From positions 19,367 to 38,070 of the forward strand of contig MGQK01000007.1 of NCBI GenBank assembly GCA_001797815.1: a DNA stretch of 18,704 nucleotides. The letters run 5' to 3'. Positions 6,770 through 13,160 of this stretch are shown piece after piece. Source of the stretch: Deltaproteobacteria bacterium RBG_13_61_14. GTDB lineage: Bacteria > RBG-13-61-14. The first letter of the stretch is position 1, and every line of letters starts with the position of its first letter. The notes beneath the pieces were generated by a model. It worked only from the letters and a program-made list of their open reading frames with translations. It searched no databases and was not told the DNA's origin. The position numbers and the translations under genes are program-made.

Positions 6770-7004
6770 CAAGATTCGTGATCTTTGAAATTATCGGGCG
6801 GCCTCTTCAAGACATTTAAGGAGGAATAAAATTGGCCTGTCCGCGGCGGTTGGTGCCGATTAGCTCACCACCCAACCCTATGGACCCTTGCTGCCGCCGC
6901 GGGAGGAACGATGGAAGCGGAAACCGAGGTTGCCCGATAATCACCCTCCGCCAGGGAGGGCCTTCAAGTGGGGAAGCTGCCAGGCTTCCCCACTCTTTCT
7001 TTTT
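6770..7004 (+). ncRNA. Candidate structured non-coding RNA, about 235 nt, unassigned family (6S-like outline)
   Basis: A complete transcription unit without a protein: promoter, fold, terminator. The closing helix is formed by 6790-6805 (ATTATCGGGCGGCCTC) and 6926-6941 (GAGGTTGCCCGATAAT), 16 consecutive pairs of which two are G-U. A large purine-rich internal loop follows (6806-6840 and 6903-6925). An apical helix then pairs CCGCGGCGG (6841-6849) with CCGCCGCGG (6894-6902), with a further hairpin from GGTG (6852-6855) and CACC (6866-6869). After the closing helix comes a CCCTCC/GGAGGG hairpin (6944-6960) and the terminator. Long closing stem, wide bubble and apical stem resemble 6S RNA in outline, but I find no decisive 6S sequence signature. 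It lacks the marks of SRP RNA, RNase P RNA and tmRNA. An orphan cis-regulatory RNA is the other possibility, though no gene follows. Confidence 0.6.
6967..7004 (+). terminator. Strong intrinsic terminator
   Basis: AGTGGGGAAGC (6967-6977) pairs perfectly with GCTTCCCCACT (6984-6994) across a six-base loop, followed by CTTTCTTTTT (6995-7004). It ends the predicted RNA that starts near 6770. Confidence 0.85.
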
Positions 7005-7011
7005 AGGGGCT

Positions 7012-7203
7012 ATCCACCGATTACGCCGATTGCGCAGATTCTCTTCCCGTTTCCGTGACCGTTGCCGTGAACGTGAACGGAATCTCAGCAGGCAGTAATC
7101 GGTAGCCAGGTCAAGAAAGAAACATCCACGAAGAGACACTAAGGGACACAAAGTAAGAAAAGAGAAGGATGATCATCCACCGATTACGCCGATTGCGCAG
7201 ATT
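7012..7203. repeat. Two direct copies of a 29-bp spacer repeat
   Basis: A 29-base unit that begins ATCCACCGATTACGCCGATT and ends GCGCAGATT occurs identically at 7012-7040 and 7175-7203. Degenerate GTGAACGTGAACGG and TTGAACTTGAAC runs and ACGAAGAGACACTAAGG-type sequence lie between and after them. From 7204 to 7470 there are more decayed spacer repeats (CGCAGATT, GACACGAAGGGCACTAAG) and a TCGACTGAGCTC fragment also seen near 9387. No gene was found there. Two copies 134 bases apart do not make a CRISPR array. Confidence 0.6.
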
Positions 7204-7470
7204 TTTTTAACCTTGAACTTGAACCTGAACTTGAACGGAAAAAGGCTTGAGGCATGAAGCAAGAGGCTTGAGACCCCGGATCGGAATGAAGAAAGAAGCT
7301 CCGCAGATTTCGCGGCTCGACTGAGCTCGCCGAAGTCAGATTACGCAGATTCAAGAGAGAAGATTATCCACGAAGGACACGAAGGGCACTAAGATTCTTT
7401 GTCAACTGAAGACTTTCAGGGCGCGGGTGACCTTAGAGGCTGGGGTGGCCGCGAACCCCTAAGTTTGAAC

Positions 7471-7854
7471 TCAAAAATAGTGAATAGTCAGGCTCTGACC
7501 CCAATCCTCTGGCTTATTGAGGGCATCATTAAATGCGGCATCCCAACCAGGAACACGATAACTATAATCAGTAAGACCTTTCCACCTTTTCTCTTTCGGA
7601 ATATCTTTCATACACTCATCTTTCGAACCGCACGATCCAAGTTTTTCCCAATCATCATCACGATCTGGAAACCACATTCTTGTAACAAAACCTGAGCAGT
7701 CTATTCCAGTCGCCCAATTAATATTTTCACCGGGTGTCTGATGCCATGAGTGTGCCCCTAAGCCGAGTCCTTCCGTTATCTTCTTATTTACCCGCTCTGG
7801 TGTATCGAATCCAGTCCATTTGTAAGGCGTGCCGGTATAATCCCATGTCGCCAC
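7471..7854 (-). CDS. NlpC/P60-like fragment, 3' part of a frameshifted and truncated gene
   Basis: 127 residues from a GTG at 7854. 'WATGIDCSGFVTRMW' (Cys 53) is the catalytic-cysteine motif of NlpC/P60-type cell-wall peptidases or amidases. The conserved His block that should follow about 50-80 residues later is missing. The reading frame is open upstream of the GTG and reads 'GGQNKYRCDFVATWDYTG', which continues naturally from the 'RFEYGEW' end of the 7871-8101 frame; one base too many near 7875-7895 would explain the split. The last 10 codons (W-G-Q-S-L-T-I-H-Y-F) are encoded by the GGGGTCAGA repeat at 7494-7505 and flanking DNA, so the true C-terminus has been replaced. It is probably a pseudogene, unless the shift is a sequencing error or a programmed event. 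Confidence 0.55.
   Translation of the reverse strand: MATWDYTGTPYKWTGFDTPERVNKKITEGLGLGAHSWHQTPGENINWATGIDCSGFVTRMWFPDRDDDWEKLGSCGSKDECMKDIPKEKRWKGLTDYSYRVPGWDAAFNDALNKPEDWGQSLTIHYF
7494..7505 (-). repeat. GGGGTCAGA repeat copy that replaces the 3' end of the NlpC-like gene
   Basis: On the minus strand ATTGGGGTCAGA, the core of the element at 9652-9681. The frame of the NlpC/P60-like gene runs into it and stops 23 bases later, which suggests insertion of, or recombination at, this repeat. Confidence 0.55.
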
Positions 7855-7870
7855 AAAGTCACATCTATAT

Positions 7871-8101
7871 TTATTTTGGCCTCCTAATCAACCATTCCCC
7901 ATACTCAAACCTTCCTACCGAATTATCGAAGTAATAGAAGCCGTCCATACCCCAGTAATCACTAATGTCTGAGTTTCTTGTTCCGCAAACGAAAGGATGA
8001 AATGCATAACAATCTGCGTCCTCAATGGTTTGAGTATGTGCAATCTGCACTCGAAAAAAAATTAATAGAATCGCAATTAATATGGTTCGCTTCATTTTCA
8101 T
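7871..8101 (-). CDS. Secreted protein N-terminus, 5' part of the frameshifted NlpC/P60-like gene
   Basis: 76 residues from ATG 8101 (or 74 from ATG 8095). A signal peptide 'MKRTILIAILLIFFRVQIAH' is followed by 'DADCYAFHPFVCGTRNSDIS' and 'GFYYFDNSVGRFEYGEWLIRR', then a stop. GGGAGG lies seven bases before ATG 8095, which is the better start by spacing, while ATG 8101 overlaps the upstream stop as ATGA. Either way translation is coupled to the beta-propeller gene. The frame stops right after tandem AGG-AGG codons and 'CCA AAA TAA', and the missing remainder lies in the +1 frame (7471-7854). I read both pieces as one broken exported cell-wall-active protein. An extension upstream to 8155 is unlikely because it lies inside the previous gene. 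Confidence 0.55.
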   Translation of the reverse strand: MKMKRTILIAILLIFFRVQIAHTQTIEDADCYAFHPFVCGTRNSDISDYWGMDGFYYFDNSVGRFEYGEWLIRRPK

Positions 8102-9336
8102 TCCTCCCTTTCTGCTTCCCAAACCACAAGAGATGCACCCGCCTCGCTGGTGCAAATTTGATAAACGTTTCCTGAATAATAATCAACATAAATATATCTA
8201 GATCGTCTACCCTTAGGGTCAATCAGATCCACTGAATCTTTACAAAGAGAGATATATCCGATCAACTCGCGAGCATTATTAAATATTCCCATTTTGTAAT
8301 TATCTACTTGTGGTTCAGAATAACGAACTTCACGAAATTCACAGTATATATTATTATTAATATCAACTGCAATTAATAAACCAAGTTTTATTGTTAGGGA
8401 CGGGTCATAATCAATTTTATTTTTAATATCCTCACGCGAAAAGAAACCTTTATTTTCTTCTCTTGTTTTAATCAAGCTTAGAAAATAAGGTGCCTTATTT
8501 TCATCTATTTTATCGCAGGGTATAACTAATCTGGGAGGCCAGCCAGGATTATACTTGGCTATTAATTCATCTACTCTGGTTTCTGTGGAGAATGGATCGC
8601 ATTCATAAAAATAAGTCTGTTTATCAGCATGATTAAGACGATCCCTTGATAAAAAATATAATTTACCGTCTTCTGACACGAAATGATCTGTTTGTTCATT
8701 AAAAGAACGAGGCAAATAATCTGATTTAATGGCCTGTAATGATGAATCAAGGATTCTGTTCAAACAATAGATATTACCTTTTCCATCAATTCCAAGTGGC
8801 CTATCCGAATCATACCGTTTGTTAAGTAATCTACCAGTAGAATCATAAACCTTTAAACCACCGCCATCCACGCTCAGATCAAAAATAAGGATATGCCCCT
8901 CCTTGTTTACCAATAAACCACGAGGGCCAATAGGAGATCCACAATCTAAATCCTCAGGGCCTCTGCAATTTGATTGGTAATGCAATGAATCCTCCCCCGA
9001 ATTCCACGGACCAAAATCTTTGATCAGCCTTTTCTTGTATTCAATCATCTTTGGAGGTTTCTTGGCGCTTTCCTGAGCCAGGGCCGCTTCTGTGCCTTCC
9101 ACTTCTCCCTTTTCCATCTTCGCCAACCTCTCCTCATCTCCCCCCGGCGCCGGCATTGCTCCCGCAACTTTGCCCGGCTGATCCCCCTTCTTCACCACCT
9201 CGCCTTCCGCTCCCGCTCCCTTGAGATAATCTTTTCCCCACAACCACCATCCCCCTCCAACCAACACCAAGAGCACCACGATCAGGACTATCGCCCAGCT
9301 CACTTTGCTCTTGCTACTCTTCTTTTCCTTATTCAT
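8098..9336 (-). CDS. Membrane-anchored protein with a beta-propeller-like (NHL-type) extracytoplasmic domain
   Basis: 412 residues from ATG 9336, chosen because GGGGAG lies five to six bases upstream; the GTG at 9342 is too near that site. A Lys/Ser-rich start, one membrane helix (about residues 13-32, 'WAIVLIVVLLVLVGGGWWLW'), a charged Gly/Ala/Glu linker to about residue 92, then about 320 residues with repeats of the kind 'PRGLLVNKEGHILIFD', 'PLGIDGKGNIYCLN' and 'LIAVDINNNIYCEF', the x-G-N-I-Y blade pattern of six-bladed NHL-like propellers. Probably faces the periplasm and binds a partner. The first 94 codons are GC-rich like the genome, the rest is AT-rich with A/T-ending codons, suggesting a native anchor joined to foreign DNA. 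The stop overlaps the next start (ATGA), so it is coupled to the NlpC-like gene. Confidence 0.75.
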   Translation of the reverse strand: MNKEKKSSKSKVSWAIVLIVVLLVLVGGGWWLWGKDYLKGAGAEGEVVKKGDQPGKVAGAMPAPGGDEERLAKMEKGEVEGTEAALAQESAKKPPKMIEYKKRLIKDFGPWNSGEDSLHYQSNCRGPEDLDCGSPIGPRGLLVNKEGHILIFDLSVDGGGLKVYDSTGRLLNKRYDSDRPLGIDGKGNIYCLNRILDSSLQAIKSDYLPRSFNEQTDHFVSEDGKLYFLSRDRLNHADKQTYFYECDPFSTETRVDELIAKYNPGWPPRLVIPCDKIDENKAPYFLSLIKTREENKGFFSREDIKNKIDYDPSLTIKLGLLIAVDINNNIYCEFREVRYSEPQVDNYKMGIFNNARELIGYISLCKDSVDLIDPKGRRSRYIYVDYYSGNVYQICTSEAGASLVVWEAEREE

Positions 9337-9618
9337 CTTCACTCCCCCCGATCAAATGGACACATTAGGGGCGTGGCTGACCGTTCGACTGAGCTCACGG
9401 CCGAAGCCTCAGCCGCGCAAATCCATCGCGCACAAAAAATCCCCGGCAAGGTAAACCTACCTCCCAGGGATCTTCATAGAAGCTCCTCGTGCCAAACTCG
9501 ATTTAAGAAGTGCAAACACTCACGCCTCTCTTTAGGCTGGCTTTTGTCTTCAACTCCAGGCTTGCAGGCCTGATAAAAGGAACTATCTATATGGCACAGT
9601 TCTTAAGATTTTGATCCA

Positions 9619-9647
9619 GAATGCACCATTCCATTAAGCTTGTCAAG
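9619..9647 (-). promoter_or_regulatory. Weak candidate promoter for the beta-propeller operon
   Basis: On the minus strand a perfect TTGACA (9642-9647), 17 bases, CATTCT (9619-9624, three of six consensus positions). The leader would be about 275 bases. Nothing better was seen upstream of the operon. Confidence 0.25.
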
Positions 9648-9651
9648 CGGA

Positions 9652-9681
9652 TTGGGGTCAGAACTTTACTTTAAACTTTAC
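9652..9681 (+). repeat. Intact copy of the GGGGTCAGA dispersed repeat
   Basis: About 30 bases: ATTGGGGTCAGAACTTTA (9652-9669) followed by CTTTAAACTTTA (9670-9681). It is the uninterrupted form of the copy that is split at 16287-16450. Shorter matches to its core occur at 1-10, 771-779, 919-930 and 7494-7505. Between 9343 and 9651 I see only a TTCGACTGAGCTC fragment and no gene. Confidence 0.6.
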
Positions 9682-9849
9682 GAGGAATGAGAGGTTTTTT
9701 CTTATGGGCTGTCCCGCCTCTGTCGGAATTGGAGAGAGCCGCCTTTCCGCCAACCGTCAACCGATTTCGTGCACGTTCACGTTCACGGAAACGGGAATAG
9801 AATCTGCATTGCAATCTGGCAACATCTTTTTATTTGGAAAGATAATTTT

Positions 9850-10027
9850 AACCGCGGATTAACGCGGATAGAAAAACAAAAAAGATATCTATCCACCAAG
9901 GAACACGAAGGGACACGAAGAAACCAAGCCGTATAAAATTCTCTTACCTTCGCGCTCATTCGTGCCTTTTCGTGGATAAATCCTTTCTTCCTCTTCATTT
10001 GCGTTTATCTGCGTCCATCTGCGGTTT
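9850..10027. repeat. Nested palindromic spacer repeat
   Basis: The outer arms ACCGCGGATTAACGCGGATA (9851-9870) and TATCTGCGTCCATCTGCGGT (to about 10025) and the inner arms ATCCACCAAGGAACACGAAG (9890-9909) and ATTCGTGCCTTTTCGTGGAT (9958-9977) are imperfect inverted copies. The whole could fold into one long stem. From 9682 to 9849 there is only GTTCACGTTCACGGAAACGG-type sequence related to 7050-7080. No gene is present. Confidence 0.55.
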
Positions 10028-10117
10028 CCAATTCCTCTTTGGTTGCGGCTCGGCCGCGCTGGGTAATCTGCGGATACTCGGAAAGTAGGCAGTACCGACT
10101 ACTGGTCGGCTCCCGCC

Positions 10118-10146
10118 TTGCCATGCCTTTCCAAATAGGTTATACT
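10118..10146 (+). promoter_or_regulatory. Predicted promoter of the maf-yggS-proC-divIVA-DUF167 operon
   Basis: TTGCCA (10118-10123), 17 bases, TATACT (10141-10146): five of six matches at each hexamer. The start point is near 10153, giving a leader of about 22 bases to the ATG at 10175. A small perfect inverted repeat, CCGAC-5-GTCGG (10095-10109), lies just upstream of the -35 and could be an operator, though this is weak. Confidence 0.6.
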
Positions 10147-10174
10147 GTCAATAACTTCCATGTATCGCAATAAG

Positions 10175-10771
10175 ATGCCGCTGGTGCTGGCTTCGGCTTC
10201 TCCCCGCCGGCGGGAGCTCTTGGGCCTCGCGGGGATCGAGTTTGAGATCATCCCCAGCGCCATTGCCGAGACCAACCATGCCCCGGGCGACCCGGCCAGG
10301 AGCGCCCTCGGCTTTGCCCGGGAAAAGGCGGAGAATGTGGCCCGTCGTCCGGGCGCGGACGCGGGCCGCTGGTATCTGGGGGTGGACACCATCGTGATCC
10401 TGGAGGGCGAGATTCTGGGCAAGCCCCGGGACCGGGAGCAGGCGCGCCGGTTTTTGCAGAAGCTCGCGGGCCGGGGGCACCAGGTAATCAGCGGCTATTG
10501 CCTGTTTTGGCCGGTGGAAGGCAAGCGGGTGGAGAAGGCGGTCCGCTCGGAGGTTCAGATCCGGGCCTTGATCCCCGCGGAGATCGAGGCCTACCTGGAC
10601 ACGGACGAGCCGTATGACAAGGCCGGGGCCTACGCGGCGCAGGGGATGGGCGCGGCGCTGGTGGAGGCGATCGCGGGTTCTTACACCAACGTGGTGGGCC
10701 TGCCCATGGCCGAGCTGGTGAGCGACCTCTTGCGCCTCGGGATCATCGAGCCTCGGCCCGGTCATGGCTGA
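10175..10771 (+). CDS. maf: Maf family nucleoside triphosphate pyrophosphatase
   Basis: 198 residues from ATG 10175. Maf proteins hydrolyse non-canonical or pyrimidine (d)NTPs to monophosphates, cleansing the nucleotide pool, and were first linked to septum inhibition. All family landmarks are visible: 'LASASPRRRELL' at the start, 'LGVDTIV' with the catalytic Asp, 'LGKPRD', 'VISGYCLF', 'YDKAGAYAAQG' and 'GSYTNVVGLP'. The 'YDKAGAYAAQG' form is that of the dTTP/UTP pyrophosphatase group. An ATG at 10160 would add five residues but lies only seven bases from the predicted transcription start; no Shine-Dalgarno sequence is clear for either. The end overlaps yggS by eight bases, so translation is coupled. 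First gene of a five-gene operon. Confidence 0.93.
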   Translation: MPLVLASASPRRRELLGLAGIEFEIIPSAIAETNHAPGDPARSALGFAREKAENVARRPGADAGRWYLGVDTIVILEGEILGKPRDREQARRFLQKLAGRGHQVISGYCLFWPVEGKRVEKAVRSEVQIRALIPAEIEAYLDTDEPYDKAGAYAAQGMGAALVEAIAGSYTNVVGLPMAELVSDLLRLGIIEPRPGHG

Positions 10772-11456
10772 GGGGATTGCCGAGCGGCTGGCTGCGGTCC
10801 GCCAGGGCATGGCGGAAGCGGCGCGGAGAGCGGGACGCGATCCCGGAGAGGTGACCCTGGTCGCGGTGTCCAAGACCAAGCCGGTAGAGGAAATCCAGGC
10901 GGCGATTAGAGCCGGGCAGGTTGATTTCGGGGAGAATTACGCGCAGGAGCTGCGCGAGAAGATGGCGGAGGTGTCGGACCCGCGGGTGCGCTGGCACTTC
11001 ATCGGGCACTTGCAGACCAACAAGGTCAAGCACCTGGCCGGCGAAGCGGCGCTGATCCACTCGGTGGACAGCGTGAAGCTGCTTGAGGAGCTGGAGAAGC
11101 GGGCGGCCGGGAAGGGCCTGGTCCAGGAGATCCTGCTGGAGGTGAACCTGGGCGGGGAAGAGAGCAAGTCGGGCATGACCGAGGCCGGACTGCCGGAGGT
11201 GATCGAGGCGGCGCTTTTGCGCCCGCACCTGAAGCTCCGGGGTCTGATGACCATGCCGCCCTATTTCCCGGAGGGCGAGCCGAGCCGGCCCTTTTACCGG
11301 CGGCTGCGGGAGCTGCGCGATCAAGAGCAGGCGCGGCTTCTTGGGCGAGCCGAGTTGCGGGAGCTGTCCATGGGCCTGTCGCACGACTTTCAAGTGGCGA
11401 TCGAGGAAGGGGCGACCATGGTGCGGGTAGGCACGGCGATATTCGGAGCAAGATGA
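10764..11456 (+). CDS. yggS: YggS family pyridoxal 5'-phosphate homeostasis protein
   Basis: 230 residues, the full family length. YggS/PLPBP proteins bind PLP without known catalysis and keep vitamin B6 and amino-acid pools in balance. 'VTLVAVSKTKPVEEI' carries the PLP-binding lysine (Lys 37). 'VDFGENYAQELREK', 'WHFIGHLQTNKVK', 'EVNLGGEESKSG', 'LRGLMTMPP' and the C-terminal 'LSMGLSHDFQVAIEEGATMVRVGTAIFG' are the conserved blocks in order. It overlaps maf by eight bases and proC by four (ATGA). The yggS-proC neighbourhood is very widespread in bacteria and supports the call. Confidence 0.95.
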   Translation: MAEGIAERLAAVRQGMAEAARRAGRDPGEVTLVAVSKTKPVEEIQAAIRAGQVDFGENYAQELREKMAEVSDPRVRWHFIGHLQTNKVKHLAGEAALIHSVDSVKLLEELEKRAAGKGLVQEILLEVNLGGEESKSGMTEAGLPEVIEAALLRPHLKLRGLMTMPPYFPEGEPSRPFYRRLRELRDQEQARLLGRAELRELSMGLSHDFQVAIEEGATMVRVGTAIFGAR

Positions 11457-12277
11457 TGCGCAAGCAACAGACCGTGGGTTTTGTGGGGGCCGGCAACATG
11501 GCCGGGGCCATGATCCGGGGCCTGGTCAAGAGCGGGGTGCCGGGCAGCCGGGTCCTGTCGTTTGACGTGGACCGCAACAAGCTCCAGACCCTGCAGAAGG
11601 CCTATCGGATCCGCGCCGCGAAAAGCAACGGCGAGCTTTTCCGGTCCTGCGACGTGGCGGTGCTGGCGGTGAAGCCGCAGGTGATGGAACCCGTGCTCCG
11701 GGAGATCGGGCCGCTTGCCAAAAAAAGCCCCCTGGTGCTCTCCATCGCGGCCGGAATCCCGATCAGCCTGATCGCCGGATACCTCGGGCCTGACGCCCGG
11801 ATCGTCCGCGCCATGCCCAACACGCCGGCCCTGATCGGCAAAGGCGTGTCCGGTTTTTACGCCGGGCCCAAGGTGCGGCCGGCCGAAAAGGCCCTGGCCC
11901 GGGAGATCCTTTCCGCCCTGGGCCCGGCCCTGGAGTTTGCCAACGAGTCGCTGCTGGACGCGGTGACCGGTCTCTCCGGCAGCGGTCCGGCCTACGTGTA
12001 TCTCGTGATCGAGGCCCTGGCCGACGGCGGGGTGAAGATGGGGCTAACGCGGGAGGCGGCGCTCACGCTGGCGGCGCGCACGGTGGCGGGTGCCGCGGCG
12101 ATGGTGCTGGAGACCGGGGAACACCCGGCCAAGCTCAAGGACATGGTGACTTCGCCCGGGGGCACCACCATTGCCGGGCTGGCGGTGCTGGAGCGGGCGC
12201 GGGTGAGAAGCGCGCTGATCGAGGCGGTGGAGAAGGCCACGCTGCGGGCGCAGGAGTTGGGGAAGCCGAGAGGGTAG
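11453..12277 (+). CDS. proC: Pyrroline-5-carboxylate reductase
   Basis: 274 residues. Catalyses the last step of proline synthesis, NAD(P)H-dependent reduction of 1-pyrroline-5-carboxylate. 'VGFVGAGNMAGAMIRGL' near the start is the Rossmann dinucleotide motif, 'VLAVKPQVMEPVL' the second cofactor block, 'IVRAMPNTPALIGKG' the conserved middle, and 'VTGLSGSGPAYVYLVIEALADGGVKMGL' with 'LKDMVTSPGGTTIAGL' the C-terminal dimerisation and substrate domain. The first ATG (11453) overlaps the yggS stop as ATGA; a second ATG follows at once at 11456. A 34-base gap with GGGAGGAGG leads to the divIVA-like gene. Confidence 0.96.
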   Translation: MMRKQQTVGFVGAGNMAGAMIRGLVKSGVPGSRVLSFDVDRNKLQTLQKAYRIRAAKSNGELFRSCDVAVLAVKPQVMEPVLREIGPLAKKSPLVLSIAAGIPISLIAGYLGPDARIVRAMPNTPALIGKGVSGFYAGPKVRPAEKALAREILSALGPALEFANESLLDAVTGLSGSGPAYVYLVIEALADGGVKMGLTREAALTLAARTVAGAAAMVLETGEHPAKLKDMVTSPGGTTIAGLAVLERARVRSALIEAVEKATLRAQELGKPRG

Positions 12278-12311
12278 GCGGCTGGGAGGAGGCCGCGGGA
12301 GGAGGAGCGCG

Positions 12312-12824
12312 ATGAAGATCACGCCGTTGGATATCCAGAACCACAAGTTTCGCAACCGGCTGTGGGGGTGCGACGGGGAGGAAGTGTCCATCTTTCTGGA
12401 GATGGTGGCCGCGGAGCTGGAGGAGAAGATCAAGGAGAACCACTACCTGACCGAGGAGCTTTCCCGGCTCAAGTCGCAGCTTTCGGAATACCGCGACCGG
12501 GAGCAGACGCTGAAAGAGACGATGATGATGGCGCAGAAGATCGCGCAGGACATGAAGAACAACGTGGTGAAAGAGGCGCAGGTGATCTTGTCCGAGGCGG
12601 AGCTGGAGGCGGAGCGGATTCAGGAGCGGGCGCAGGCGCGGGTGGTGGAGCTGGAGGAAAAGATCCAGGAGCTGAAACGCGAGCGGCTCTTGCTGGAAGA
12701 GGATTTGCGGGCCACCCTGGTCACCCACCTGAAGCTGTTGGACATGGGCCGGGAGGAAGAAGCGGAAACGGCCGAGCAGGAAGAGAAGGTGAAGCGGCTC
12801 GCGGCCAAGCCCCGGGAGAAATAG
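12312..12824 (+). CDS. DivIVA domain protein
   Basis: 170 residues. The N-terminal 'MKITPLDIQNHKFRNRLWGCDGEEV' block followed by 'FLEMVAAELEEKIKEN' is the DivIVA/GpsB lipid-binding domain with its L-D-I-x-x-x-x-F signature. From about residue 45 to 150 the protein is one long coiled coil rich in Glu, Leu, Lys and Arg ('ETMMMAQKIAQDMKNNVVKEAQVILSEAELEAERI' region, then 'LEEKIQELKRERLLLEEDL'), ending in a charged tail. DivIVA proteins sense negative membrane curvature at poles and septa and recruit division or growth proteins. In many genomes it sits next to yggS-proC-yggT; the membrane protein gene yggT is absent here. GGAGGAG lies a few bases before the ATG. Confidence 0.92.
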   Translation: MKITPLDIQNHKFRNRLWGCDGEEVSIFLEMVAAELEEKIKENHYLTEELSRLKSQLSEYRDREQTLKETMMMAQKIAQDMKNNVVKEAQVILSEAELEAERIQERAQARVVELEEKIQELKRERLLLEEDLRATLVTHLKLLDMGREEEAETAEQEEKVKRLAAKPREK

Positions 12825-12827
12825 AAG

Positions 12828-13136
12828 GTGGCCCCCGGGTCGGAAGCGGCCTGGCTGGAAGACCGGGGCGACCACTTGCGGCTGCGGCTTAAGGTGCAGC
12901 CGCGGGCGCGCCAGGACGAGGTGGTCGGGCCGACGCCGGAGGGGTTTCTGAAAGTCCGCCTGACCGCGGCGCCGGTGGCCGGCCAGGCCAACCGCCGGCT
13001 GCTCAAGTTTCTCGCCCGGGTCCTGGAGGTGTCGGCCAACCGGGTGGAACTTGTCTCCGGCGAAAAGTCTCACCGCAAGGTAGTCCGAGTGACCGGCCTT
13101 TCCGCGGAGCAGGGTCGGGCCCGTTTGACCGGTTGA
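12828..13136 (+). CDS. DUF167 (YggU) family protein
   Basis: 102 residues from a GTG, three bases after the divIVA stop, with GGGAG nine bases upstream. 'LRLKVQPRARQDEVVG', 'LKVRLTAAPVAGQANRRLLKFLARVL' and 'VELVSGEKSHRKVVRV' match the small alpha/beta DUF167 fold, whose function is unknown but which commonly closes the yggS-proC-divIVA cluster. Its last codons overlap the -35 region of the next gene's own promoter (13125-13130). It is probably the last gene of this operon, although no terminator hairpin with a T-run is seen after it, so some read-through into the PilZ-HEAT gene is likely. Confidence 0.92.
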   Translation: MAPGSEAAWLEDRGDHLRLRLKVQPRARQDEVVGPTPEGFLKVRLTAAPVAGQANRRLLKFLARVLEVSANRVELVSGEKSHRKVVRVTGLSAEQGRARLTG

Positions 13137-13154
13137 GTCCATTTCGATTACAAT
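13125..13154 (+). promoter_or_regulatory. Predicted promoter of the PilZ-HEAT gene
   Basis: TTGACC (13125-13130), 18 bases, TACAAT (13149-13154). The -35 lies inside the 3' end of the DUF167 gene. The start point is near 13161, giving a leader of about 120 bases. Confidence 0.5.
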
Positions 13155-13160
13155 AGTTAT

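Noticed and set aside
6832-7098. Open frame from a TTG behind an ideal AAGGAGG site
   Set aside because: It runs straight through the strong terminator and the 29-bp spacer repeat, and the translation is low in ordinary protein character. The structured RNA explains the sequence better.
7012-7203. CRISPR-like direct repeat
   Set aside because: Only two copies, 134 bases apart, with the spacer itself repetitive. No cas gene in the window.
9783-9998. 71-residue minus-strand frame
   Set aside because: Made entirely of the spacer repeat at 9850-10027; the predicted protein is typical of spurious repeat translations.
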